64,000 nucleotides of DNA from positions 853,524-917,523 of the forward strand of contig CAJQUW010016138.1 of assembly GCA_907163375.1 (NCBI GenBank). Reading direction: 5' to 3'. The first letter of the stretch is position 1; each line of letters begins with the position of its first letter. The position numbers and the translations under genes were made by a program. This DNA comes from Prostheceraeus crozeri. Lineage: Eukaryota > Platyhelminthes > Polycladida > Euryleptidae. Under the pieces are notes generated by a model that worked only from the letters and a program-made list of their open reading frames with translations, did no database searches and was not told where the DNA came from. Below are positions 42,256 through 52,048 of this stretch, in pieces.

Positions 42256-43059
42256 AAATATAGATGTGTAGCCTTACAATTCAGCCACTTCGTAAAGCAA
42301 ATCGTATTTGACGTCAACCGCATAAGATATAAATGAATACATCGTACGATTGTCATGTAGAGTGAATGAGGATCACAGTATAGGGTTCTGTATATATACA
42401 GAAGTATAGAGATGCAGCAGGCCTAATCACATGCATGTTGTTTGTAGCTGAAAGTCCCAAGCAGAGATCCAATCGTTTTTGAGTAGCCTCTCAACTTTTG
42501 CGTTTGACGTCTTACATTCTTGCGTAATATTGTGCATTTACACATGAAAGTGATTGATTGCTTATCAAACCTGTTTACATATTTTTCTTGAAGAAAGGTT
42601 TTGGCATCGCACAACAATATAACACAGATGTCGTAGTCATCAACTTGCTAGACATTGTTTTATGAGAATTTGCATGGTGGCAAAGTAAAAGATTAGAGGA
42701 AGAGGCGATTCAAATCTACAGATTCCTTTAATTTATTAGATACCGACTCATATCATCCATCACATATCTTTTCCAGTATTATTTATTCTCAATTGTACAG
42801 ATTTTTAACTCTCAGTTCTACTTACCGTGATTTCTGTTTGAGCAAAACGATTGTACAAAAGAACTGGATGAAAAAGGGTTATACACGCAGTGCTATCAGA
42901 AATTGTATTCGTTAACTTTTTGCATTTACTAACCGTAGCCCCTCCTTGTGGGAACCGGGCTTTTTTCCATGTGATCCACATAAGAAGATCGTGAGAAACA
43001 TCGAGATGTCTTTCAATTCGTATCAGAGAACATGTATATAATATTTTATATTGTCATTC
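42256..43059. other. Gene-free stretch with one direct-repeat copy
   Basis: Apart from the repeat at 42584-42712 I recognise nothing; the remainder is AT-rich. Confidence 0.4.
42584..42712. repeat. Direct repeat copy 1
   Basis: About 130 bp starting ATTTTTCTTGAAGAAAG, about 95% identical to 43559-43686 in the same orientation. Confidence 0.85.
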
Positions 43060-43372
43060 TACTGCTGTCTCTGAACATTTCCGTACGCATTGTTCCATTG
43101 CACATTTTTCTTTTACCGCATTGGAGTATTGTGTGAACACTATCAAACGAAAGACCAAAGAAGCTAGATGGATGAAGCGGCTCAATACAATTTCACCGCA
43201 CGGAATCAATAAGCTTGGTGACTACAATAATTCTATTCACTTGGTCTTACCACATAGCGCCTGCAGCAAGCAAGTTGTCCTTATCTGTCAACAGTCAATC
43301 AAAAACTACAAAACCATTGGCAGCTACACAAACCACTCAAATCTTCGCAACTTGTTGAACACTTTTCGCTAA
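43060..43372 (+). pseudogene. Penelope-type C-terminal endonuclease fragment (tentative)
   Basis: A plus-strand frame contains EARWMKRLNTISPHGINKLG, matching the RE-x-x-W-(I/M)-x-x-L-x-T-x-x-P-x-GLN signature seen near the end of Penelope-like and related GIY-YIG endonuclease proteins, followed by VLPHSACSKQV. Only about 90 codons are readable. It is on the same strand as the Penelope-like 5' part at 18919 on the other side of Polinton B and might be its severed end, but the intervening core is absent. Confidence 0.45.
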
Positions 43373-43558
43373 TGTATTTAATGCCTGTAAACGATTGTAC
43401 TGTGCTTCAGTTTATGTGATTTGATAAAGACATTACACGAAACCGGTCATCGCATTAGTATCGAGTTTTCTGTCCTCTCTGTCGGAACTCAGTGTGCGCG
43501 GTACTAGTTGGGTTTTGGCCCAACCTTGATATCTCCGGGTATCTGCTACTGTTTACAT

Positions 43559-43686
43559 ATTTTTCTTGAAGAAAGATTTTGGCATCACACAACAATATAA
43601 CACAGATGTCGTAGTCATCAACTTGCTAGACATTGTTTTACGAGAATTAGCATGGTGGCAAAGTAAAAGATTAGAGGAAGAGGCGA
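43559..43686. repeat. Direct repeat copy 2
   Basis: Second copy of the 42584-42712 repeat, 975 bp downstream, with both copies ending AAGATTAGAGGAAGAGGCGA. Confidence 0.85.
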
Positions 43687-44636
43687 ATCATTCGAAATAA
43701 TTATGTAGAATCATTTAGTAAGTTTAATATTTTTGTTGCTCATCATTTTTATTACAAGGTTTGATTTATATTTTTTGTACACTTAACCAATGTATAGGAT
43801 TAGTGTTCTCATGAAATACATAAATAAAGACGAGGGCTAAGTCAATGTGAATGTACAGTTTCAAGGACATGCCTGCTAACTTGAATACTTTTGTGTTTTG
43901 GCTGTATCTGCTTCTCCATTTCTTCCTTGGTTTCGGGTGCTTGAGTCGGTCGATCATTCAAATTATGTGACTGATTCCTCAATTAAGATGTTGGATCGAT
44001 CTAGAGGTACACGACGAGGTGTTTTTCGTGGGGTGTTCAAATAGAACGCATACCCATCAAAAACGCTGGGAACTGCATCATCTTTTTCGAATTTCGACGT
44101 TTTCGTCTGAAGCTGACTTTTTCACTTTTCTTTTCCCAGAGGCATCAAAATATATTTATAATCGGTGCCAACGAAGTGAGCACTACACACGAATTCTCTT
44201 GGTATATATTTGTATGCTTTTCGTATGTTATTTCAAATGTGGTATGCTTTACATACTAAAGCCATACCAGCACAATGTGAAAAGAAAGCATAAATCATGT
44301 CCAAGATATATTGATTTAAGGCCTTTTGTCAATTAAGATCACACTAATGTTGCTACTGCTCTGTAAGTAGTGAGATAATGACATTCAAGAGTCATGCTTT
44401 CAATAGTGAAGTCGATTTTAATACGCGTAAGTCTAAGGCATTTCATAAATAATCAATAAGTATTCGACCATTAACAATTATGCATTACGCAATTTTAAAA
44501 TTAAGCATATTACCAATCCGAAATAAAAACACATTACAATTCATCAGCGCAAAAATAGTTATGTTTGATATATATAAGTCAACATGATTTCACGAAAGAT
44601 ATCGTTTGAATGAATTGATGTTTATCGACTTGGTTC
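43687..44636. other. No recognised feature
   Basis: AT-rich DNA up to the piggyBac end. Short frames (such as 44019-44336) show no family. Confidence 0.4.
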
Positions 44637-44640
44637 TTAA

Positions 44641-46343
44641 CCCTTTCACGCCCATTTCCTCGGATGCCAATAAAATCGACTTTTTCTCCGTTTCCTATTC
44701 ATATTTGATCATTGGAATATAAAAATGATGTTTAGGCTGCTTGTATTGATTTGTATCGTGTATAATACTATGTTACCATGCGGTAACATTGAACGGTGGC
44801 TAGTCTGTCACGTTTTTTTCTAAATAGCAAAGGAGCATATTCTTCTGAAGCATTTTCTAAAATTCTTCTTCGATATATGATGTGTAATTATAATTCTGAT
44901 ACGAAATGTCAGATAGGACTATATTTATAAAATATTTGCGTCCCAAAGCATCAGAAACACACTAGAAAACTCGACGATCTTATGTTTTATGTATAGCATG
45001 TCTACGTAACTTTCTTATTCAATAGATATGAAGATAAACGTAATTCTAGTATTTAATCCACAATCAGACATAGATTTAAATGAAAACTAAATAATTTGAT
45101 AAAAGTTTATATTTATCGAGGTTCTCCAAAGAAAATTTCATCAATTACAAAAGATGGGAAGTTGTAGGAATTACATGCAATGCAAGAATTGTTTTGCTAG
45201 ACAAGTTACAACTGGGGCTGGCATTTTTTATACATTCAGCTTCGCATATTTGGTCAAAATAATTATAAAGTACACACAAACTTATAAACTTCATGTAATC
45301 AATATGGCCTAAACTACTGATGGTAAGTATAGAAACAATTGTTCTCTGAATTCAAACAGAGTGACACATCACATTTCTGGCAAATCCAAGGACTCACCCC
45401 ACTGCATCCGAAGTTCTTGCACCGAATTCTTCTACTTGAATAGAAAGGCCAATGACCAATTTGGTCTCTTCTAGAATCTGATTCCAATCGATATTGCTGC
45501 CTGGAAGGAGAAGTCATTTGCCCTGAAGTGTCAATCATTCTTCGTTTTCTGTTGCTTGATTTTCTTGCTTTCAAAAGTCCTTCCGCAATGAAAGTGGTGA
45601 ATTTCATCAGGGACACATTCTTTTCCTCTTCTGTATTTCTTCTGTAGACAAGCCAGCAGTTATTGATCGCAATGCTCAGCATTTGATAGAATATTCGCAT
45701 ATACCATCTCCGTGATTTGCGATCTACTCTGTACAACGAAATCAGCATATCCATTTTGTCTACTCCTCCCATGAATTTATTGTATTGCATTACGATATAG
45801 GGACAAGGAACATCGACAGTGGACTTTTCTTTTGATGGCCAACGTTTCACGGTTCCTCGGGGTTCATCTCCAGCGTAAGTTGAAGCAAGTGTCACTGCCC
45901 GATTGTCGTACCAAGTCACGACATTGAGTCCACTGTTTGCATCAACGACTTTGTCTAAACTACCTCGTCCTTCGGATTTCAATTCTTTTTCTGTGTTCAG
46001 AGGTGGGTTCTTCAATCTGTTCCTTCTGATAGTTCCATCGGTGAGAACACCCTTCTCCTTTTCGAGGTAAATCAGTAATTTCAAAGTCGTGAAATAGTTG
46101 TCACAAAACAACTTGAAATTCTGGTGTGACGGTATGGCTGCGGCCAATGAAGCTACAATGTTTTCTGTCAAGGTAAAGCCTTCAATCTTTATAGATACGT
46201 TGGTTTCTGATCCACAGTAAATGATAAAGTCATGTATTATTCCCGATGCAGAGCATCTTGTAAAGACTTTTATACCCCATTTGGTCGGTTTCATGGGAAG
46301 ATATTGCTTCATCGATAGTCTGCAGTAGTGAAAACTGTGCCCT
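44641..46343 (-). mobile_element. piggyBac-like transposon, one end missing
   Basis: TTAA at 44637-44640 is followed by CCCTTTCACGCCC, a typical piggyBac terminus and target site, on the 3' side of a minus-strand transposase. A subterminal palindrome (GTTACCATGCGGTAAC, 44773-44788) suits the family. The opposite end is not found: the gene runs into a minisatellite at 46344. Confidence 0.8.
45314..46343 (-). pseudogene. piggyBac-type transposase, 5'-truncated
   Basis: DDE_Tnp_1_7-type transposase. It begins recognisably at SMKQYLPMKPTKWGIK, then FKLFCDNYFTT with the second catalytic Asp and MGGVDKMDM with the third, and ends in a Cys-rich zinc-binding tail (CKNFGCSGVSPWICQKCDVSLC). About 340 residues of the usual 550-600 remain. 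The N-terminal ~200 residues, with the first catalytic Asp, are absent. The open frame continues upstream to 46543 only because it reads through the minisatellite (repeated MYLS residues), so the apparent start is false. Confidence 0.88.
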
Positions 46344-46530
46344 ATTTGCGACGGATAGGTACATGGATAGGTACATGTAAAATTTAGTGTTATCAATCGG
46401 TACATGGATAGGTACATGTATAATTTAGTTCTCAATAGGAACATGGATAGGTACATGTATAATTCAGTGTTATGAATAGGAACTTGTATGAGATCTGTTT
46501 TACTGGATAGGTACATGTGTTTGGTACACT
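46344..46530. repeat. Minisatellite, ~57-bp unit
   Basis: Three to four units built on ACATGGATAGGTACATGTA and AATTTAGTGTTATCAAT. It replaces the 5' part of the piggyBac element. Confidence 0.8.
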
Positions 46531-46798
46531 CGGTTGAGTACACTGTGTTTCGGAACGTCTATGAGCGAACTTGTGCGGTTTGGTTCTGAGCACTTGGGTA
46601 CGTACCGATAGACGTCCGTTGTTTGATTTTGAATGGGTTTGCTCAATTGCGACTATTGTGACAATTATTTTAAATGTAGCACTATTTAGATGTGAAACTT
46701 TACTGTGCAGCTATGATTTAGTAGCTCCCCAATAAGAAAACCAATTCCAGAACTATGTTTAAGATGAAAAGACAAGAGATTTACAATGTAAGTTTAAT
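46531..46798. other. Left edge region of Polinton C
   Basis: Contains ACGTCTAT and ATAGACGT in inverted orientation (46555 and 46610). I found no partner inverted repeat near 63420-64000, so the terminus of C is not defined. Confidence 0.35.
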
Positions 46799-47089
46799 TT
46801 AAGCGTGAAAAATAAATGACGGGTACAGATCACGTCCCTCAGGCGACTCCATGATCTTCAAGAAGTCATCACACCATTTATGAAATGTCTGATTTTTACT
46901 AAAGTCATGGTCACACTCGTGTACCGGACACTTCACCGGTAGTCCACTCCGCCTTTGAAGTGCTGACACAGTCAAGGTTTTCCATAGGGCCACTTTGCAG
47001 CCGCAAGAGAGATGCACGGTCATATCCAACTGACCTCCCATAATGACTTGGCTGTCATTTTGAAAATAAAATAGTGGTTTTGAGGACAT
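46799..47089 (-). CDS. Small CPxH zinc protein (C)
   Basis: A 96-residue leftward ORF with HLSCGCKVAL, ALQRR, VKCPVHECDHDF and a C-terminal FHKWCDDFL to YPSFIF. The C-x-C ... C-P-x-H spacing suggests a zinc-stabilised fold reminiscent of RING/U-box types in reduced form. A relative, with part of the pattern changed, stands alone at 9712-9960. It is the only leftward gene at this end and shares a promoter interval with the rightward 47314 gene. Function unknown. Confidence 0.55.
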   Translation of the reverse strand: MSSKPLFYFQNDSQVIMGGQLDMTVHLSCGCKVALWKTLTVSALQRRSGLPVKCPVHECDHDFSKNQTFHKWCDDFLKIMESPEGRDLYPSFIFHA

Positions 47090-47313
47090 GCTTCTTGTTA
47101 TGGAACGTTGAGGATAAGTACTTAACAGTTTGGAACAATGACATCCTTTATATAGTTATATATATTCTTTAGGGAAGTTCGGTACCTCTCTGATTGGCTG
47201 TTAGGATTTCCTTTGTTTAAAAAGTATATAAGTCCGAGGTTTGTACCAATTCTTATCAAAGGTTCTAATCCTCACGTTTACAAGTTACAATTATTTTAAA
47301 TCTACAAGTCATA
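47090..47313. promoter_or_regulatory. Divergent TATA promoter region (C)
   Basis: Rightward AGTATATAAG at about 47221 is about 90 bp before the 47314 ATG. Leftward TATATATAACTATATAA elements (47150-47168) serve the 46799 gene. Confidence 0.55.
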
Positions 47314-47712
47314 ATGGATCGCAAACAGAAAGCCGCAGTTGAGAACGGTACTGCTGATCGTACCACTTCGCCAGTGGAACGTACCAATACACCTCCCCAA
47401 TCTCCGATGGAGCGATCGACAACACCAAACGAACCGGTGGTGTTCACCCAAGCCCCTGCATCGCCCGACTACTCGAGTGATGAAGATAGTGACGTATCAA
47501 TCGAGACGATGCGTCACATGAATAAGAAGTCCATGCGAACGCCACTCTATGGAAGGGTCACGGTCAAAGTCAAGAACGCCCCGAGAAAGTACCACACGAA
47601 ACGGGTCTTCATGCGAATGGAGCCGAACGAGCGGAACCTCACAACCGCTCTCGAATTTTCAGTCATCGACCTTGATGCAAATTGGACTTGTTCAGTGGAC
47701 CGCCATCAGTAA
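47314..47712 (+). CDS. Unrecognised accessory protein (C)
   Basis: A 132-residue ORF. Residues 1-70 are Ser/Thr/Pro-rich with three SP/TP-type repeats (TTSPVERTNT, PQSPMERSTT), then an acidic DYSSDEDSD patch, and a basic-hydrophobic C-terminal part (LYGRVTVKVKNAPRKYHTKR). The disordered N-terminus recalls the Ser/Thr/Pro start of the A/B product at 3752 and 37102 but no true homology is evident. It lies just inside the left end after a TATA box. A further short frame (47682-47921) follows and may be a continuation by splicing or separate. Confidence 0.5.
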   Translation: MDRKQKAAVENGTADRTTSPVERTNTPPQSPMERSTTPNEPVVFTQAPASPDYSSDEDSDVSIETMRHMNKKSMRTPLYGRVTVKVKNAPRKYHTKRVFMRMEPNERNLTTALEFSVIDLDANWTCSVDRHQ

Positions 47713-48049
47713 GCATCAATGTGGCTGCTCAAGGACATTCTGAGGTAATCAGTTTGCGGGCATACTATGCCAATATTTTAAAGACTCTCCATTCAAAGCC
47801 CTGCTGTATGTGCTGTCCTATTTCAAAACATCTAATGAAAGACATTGAGCAGCTCATAACTGCTACAAATCAGAATCTAGCCGATGTGAGTGTATATCAG
47901 TTTCCCTCTACAACTTGTTAAGTGTTTTATGTAATTTTATAAGTACCAGCAACAAACTCTGTGTGAATGCTTGTAAACTTTTGTATATAATGTTATAAGT
48001 ACTAAGCAAAAATTGTAATTGTATTATCTATTTCCATATTAGAATAAAA

Positions 48050-48442
48050 ATGTCTGTAAAACGGAAGGCATCTTCTCGTCAATCGAAACGGTCCTTCAAA
48101 CCTTCAAGTCAGTTTAAAAAGGCGTTGCGAAAGTTAAACAGGATACATGATAATAAGAAGAAGTGTAAATTGATTCAAAATTCAAGTGATGATTTCATTC
48201 GTGATTTAGCTTTTGCAATACACAAATGTCTACCTATTTACAAGCCTCTGTTGAATGCTGGCTCTTTGAATAGCATAAAAACGTTTTCAAATCCAAGGAG
48301 TATTGATAAGAAAAGGCGAAACTTAATTCAGCGCGGTGGTGGTGGGTTTCTAAGTATGTTAAATGATATTGGAAACAGTATTAATGGTGTAATCAATAGT
48401 CCGCTTGGAAGGATTGCAGCAACTGCTGCAATGTTAATATAA
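48050..48442 (+). CDS. Small basic conserved Polinton protein (C)
   Basis: 130 residues: Lys/Arg/Ser-rich start (KRKASSRQSKRSFKPS), a helical middle with conserved Asp/Ile pattern, then FSNPRSIDKKRRNLIQRGGG and a hydrophobic tail (GRIAATAAMLI) that could be membrane-active or amphipathic. Relative of 24719-25036 in B, where the tail is shorter. Family members sit upstream of the packaging ATPase in adintovirus-like elements; virion association is suspected. Confidence 0.6.
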   Translation: MSVKRKASSRQSKRSFKPSSQFKKALRKLNRIHDNKKKCKLIQNSSDDFIRDLAFAIHKCLPIYKPLLNAGSLNSIKTFSNPRSIDKKRRNLIQRGGGGFLSMLNDIGNSINGVINSPLGRIAATAAMLI

Positions 48443-48593
48443 GGTTAGCGAATCATAAAGTGACACGTCATCACTTTGATTGATGAGTCATATATAGGTG
48501 TATATAAGGAAGACGCTTTAATGATATTTTACCACTTTCAAGTGACAATTCATTTGCGCTGGTTGAAAGCTCCGAATTAGTAATTGTTGAAAC

Positions 48594-49328
48594 ATGACTC
48601 AGAAAATGTATACAATCAGAGAGGAAGGTGACGCTTTTGAGCAAGATCTCTTGAAGCTTCGTCCGACACGAAAGGTGCAAGGGATTGGAAATACATTCTA
48701 CTTTCAAACCTTGAATTATGGTGATGATGGCTTTTATCTTCAAGTTCCATTCTTCCACAGTAATGGTATGTCTACATCAGGGTATAGCAATATGAGACAA
48801 ATGCGAGTGACTTTTCCAAAATGGCAACAGGTGATTCTTAAAACTATTGAATCTTTCGCGAAAGAATGTGTTGAGCTGCCTGAAAGTGCTCCCACTCATT
48901 GAAGAAAGGCATTAGAGGAAGGAGTTGGTTATAAGGAATTGCCGGAATTCGATACACTGTTTTTAAAACTATCGGATCATTTTCAAGCATTCGATCTCTT
49001 TACAAACGCGATGGAATATGAGGATCTCAAACGGGGCCGCTATATGGGCTTAGTGCACGTTACCGGACTTTATATTGGTTCACATGGTTCGACTGGTAAA
49101 GTCGCATCTTTACAAATGAAGGTTCTTCAACTAGTCTATGAACCACTACCAATTGATAAATGTTTAATTAACATTGATAAGACTGCTTCAAGTGATGGGA
49201 AGGAAGAGAGCAAAAAGCGAGGGCGGAAATCTAAAGATGGGAATCCTAAATTGAAGTTGAAGCGCCAAGATGCTGACTTGAAAACTTTCTATAATCCTAA
49301 TTGTGATGAGGAAACACAAATGTTTTAA
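48594..49328 (+). pseudogene. Conserved Polinton protein, possible ssDNA-binding type (C)
   Basis: Two open segments of one gene, broken about once, relative of 22483-23095 in B. The distal part has GLVHVTGLYIG, then KVASLQMKVLQLVYEP and a Lys-rich tail (KKRGRKSKDGNPKLKLKR). Alternation of hydrophobic residues suggests a beta-barrel, and the charged tail suits nucleic acid binding, but I know of no decisive motif. A TATATAAG lies 90 bp upstream (48501). It ends at AATAAA near 49366. Confidence 0.5.
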
Positions 49329-49453
49329 TTTGTAAATGTAACTTGAAAGTTTCTATTCTGAATGTAAATAAACGTGATCTGGAACATGTGTCTGTTTTGT
49401 TGTTCTAAGCAAAATTAGCGGGATGATGAGTTTAATGTTAATGGAATTATAAG

Positions 49454-50089
49454 ATGACAGATTTTCGTCTATTCACTGATCGCACAATGTGTGTCGCTGG
49501 ACCAAGTCAGTCCGGTAAAACTACATTTGTAACTGAATTGCTATAATATAGAAATGAAATGTTTAACAAGGAAATTAAGAGAGTCAAATGGTATTATGGA
49601 ATATTTCAACCACAACTACATTCTGCACTTCGCCAGAAAGGTTATGAGGTGAAGCAAGGGTTGCCATCAACTGAGGATATCAAAGCAGGTGACTTACTAG
49701 TATTAGATGATCTATTACGAGAAAGCAAATCTTCAAAGGATGTAACTGAAATGTTCATTCAAACTGCACATCATAGGGAAGCTTTTATTATCTACATCAC
49801 CCAAAACATCTTCGATGGAGGGAAAGAGCAAAGAACTAGAAGTTTGAATACACATTATTTGGCAATATTTAAAAATCCAAGAGATAGCAGTCAGATACAT
49901 CATCTCAGTAGACAGATATTACCTCAACAACCTAAAGTACTTTCAAAAATATATGAAGATGTAACTAAGAAACCACATGGCTATCTATTTATTGATCTAA
50001 CCCAGGAATGTCCGGAACGACTTCGATTTCGAACAAATATCATACCTAATTCCGCTGAACCAATGACAGTTTTCTCGGTTCACAGTTAG
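49454..50089 (+). pseudogene. ATP: FtsK/HerA-type packaging ATPase (C)
   Basis: Opening MTDFRLFTDR, Walker A AGPSQSGKTT, Walker B DLLVLDDLL, and YITQNIF; the C-terminal PHGYLFIDLTQECPERLRFR is identical in plan to B (PHGYLFIDFTQECPEEFRFR). Typical size for the class, which drives DNA into the capsid. Broken about once. Confidence 0.87.
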
Positions 50090-50125
50090 TTTTAAGCAAT
50101 GTACTTTGTTGCTTTATTATTTTCA

Positions 50126-50779
50126 AACATGTCGTATTCAAAGATGGTAGTCATTCCTCAAGAGGAGTATGTACAATTGACTACATTACAAAGTGCACAG
50201 GAAGTCAAAAATATAGATCAACCTATTACGAATCAACTTAAGGAACTAACACAAAAGGATATGGAAATTCAGAAGATTAAGGATCCCTATCGACGAATGC
50301 AGTTAGCAGCTGAAAACATTGACGAGAGGCGACAGATTCGTGACAAGTTGCGACGATTTATAACCTTGTCAACACCTCGACCATATCGTGTGCGCGCTGA
50401 GCGATTATTTGACTTCATTGATCCACATGTGAAGTTCAATGAGAGAGGAGAGATAATAGATGAAACAACTGGCGATGTTATTAGAAATAGTCACATAGAT
50501 GACCTTCTGCAATATGCTGTCAGAGATGTAAGGCGAAAACTAGGTGCACCACAAGGGTGGTCATATTTTCAGAAAATTTTATCTGATCAAAATCTACCTC
50601 ACAATATTATTGGAGGACCGACTGTGAATGAATTGGATAAGGGTCACTTACAAGATGGATCAAAGAGTAAAACACCCACGATGGCGGTCAAGCGAGAGCT
50701 TCATGATCCCGATGATCTGCAACCAAAAAGAGCTACTAGGCGCTCAATGCGTGTTGCGAAGGAGTATAGTAAATATTAA
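50126..50779 (+). CDS. Conserved Polinton protein downstream of ATPase (C)
   Basis: About 217 residues from the ATG at 50126 (chosen by match to B over the upstream 50099 ATG). N-terminal SKMVVIPQEEYVQL, a long helix-forming middle with charged residues, RAERLFDFIDPHVKFNERGE, GAPQGWSYFQKIL, and a basic tail ending EYSKY. Whole here, broken about once in B (25732-26425). Widespread in adintovirus-like elements, function unknown; position between ATPase and integrase is conserved. Confidence 0.65.
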   Translation, partial: NMSYSKMVVIPQEEYVQLTTLQSAQEVKNIDQPITNQLKELTQKDMEIQKIKDPYRRMQLAAENIDERRQIRDKLRRFITLSTPRPYRVRAERLFDFIDPHVKFNERGEIIDETTGDVIRNSHIDDLLQYAVRDVRRKLGAPQGWSYFQKILSDQNLPHNIIGGPTVNELDKGHLQDGSKSKTPTMAVKRELHDPDDLQPKRATRRSMRVAKEYSKY

Positions 50780-50883
50780 GCAAATATGAATTAAGCCTTG
50801 CCTCTCTCATATCATGTCGTTACAAAAATTTTGATGTTGTTTGAAATCTGCGCTCGAAGGTAAAGCAGGAGAGGGCATAGAGG

Positions 50884-52035
50884 TTGATATCAATTGTGTT
50901 AGCAGTTGCTGTGCGATTAATACGCGTGCAAATCAGAACAAAGACGATGAGTACAGCCGTGAAGCTGAGGAAGATTTATTACGACTTAAATCATCCCGCA
51001 AGTTTCAGTCGTCCAGAGGTTCTAGCTCGTGCAGCAGGTGTGGGAATAGAGAAAGTCAAGAAGTGGTTGAGGAGTCAACCGACTTACACTCTTCACAAAA
51101 ATGCGAGAAAGCGGTTTCCAACAAGAAAATATGTTGTTAACAATATAGATAGTCAATGGCAAGCGGACTTGGCTGACATGCAACAGATATCACAGCACAA
51201 TGATGGCTATAAATACATCTTAATCGTAATAGATATTTTATCTCGCTATGCTTGGGCACGTGCGGTGAAATCTAAACGAGGACCAGAAGTTGAAGCGGCT
51301 TTTCAGAGCATTTTCGATGAGGGGCGTGTTCCGCAAAGAATACAGACCGATCAAGGGAAGGAATTCGAAAACTCTCATGTTCGAAGTCTCCTTAAAAGTC
51401 ATAATGTGGAATTGTTTAGCGTAAAAAGTGCTTATAAAGCTGCCATGGTTGAGAGGTTCAATCGCACACTGAAGACAAAAATATGGCGCTATTTCACTGC
51501 AAAAAATACACATGTTTGGGTAGGTGAGCTGCAGAAATTTGTTAAGAATTACAATGAAAGCTACCATCGAATCATTAAGATGAAACCAGTTGATGTTACC
51601 CCAGATAATGCGATGGATGTATGGCTTCGATTGTATGATAAGAAAGCGAAAAACATTTCCAATGAAAAGAAAATTAATGTTGATGATAGAGTTCGGATTT
51701 CAAAGGTTAAGTCTACATTTCAGAAGGGGTATCTACCTAATTGGACTGAATAAGAGTTTTTTGTGGATGAAGTAAATACAAAATTTAGACCCACTATGCA
51801 TAAATTAATAGATTACCATGGCAATCCAATTGAAGGAAAATTTTACTCTTATGAATTGCAAGTAGTAGACAGAAGTGAAGAGGTGTATATGATTGACAAA
51901 ATAATTAGGAGGAAAGGTCATGGTAATCAAAGGAAATATCTAGTTAAATGGAAAGGATATCCTGATTCATTCAATAGCTGGATAACGCACCAGGATCTAC
52001 AAAATGTGGAGGTGGGAGACACTCGTAACTTTTAA
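50884..52035 (+). pseudogene. INT: Retroviral-type integrase with chromodomain (C)
   Basis: N-terminal helical DNA-binding part (EVLARAAGVGIEKVKKWLRS), DDE core with WQADLADM, IQTDQGKEFEN and VERFNR, and C-terminal chromodomain with KYLVKWKGYPDSFNSWI. It shares every landmark with B. The likely start is the ATG near 50947 (MSTAVKLRK). Broken about once. Confidence 0.9.
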
Positions 52036-52048
52036 GCTAATATAGCAT

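Noticed and set aside
44019-44336. 105-residue ORF upstream of piggyBac
   Set aside because: No family pattern, no promoter, and composition like the surrounding AT-rich DNA.
46344-46543. Genuine N-terminus of the piggyBac transposase
   Set aside because: These residues come from a minisatellite; the family-like sequence begins only at SMKQYLPMKP.
46555-46620. Terminal inverted repeat of Polinton C
   Set aside because: The short inverted ACGTCTAT motif is local only; no partner was seen near 63420-64000.
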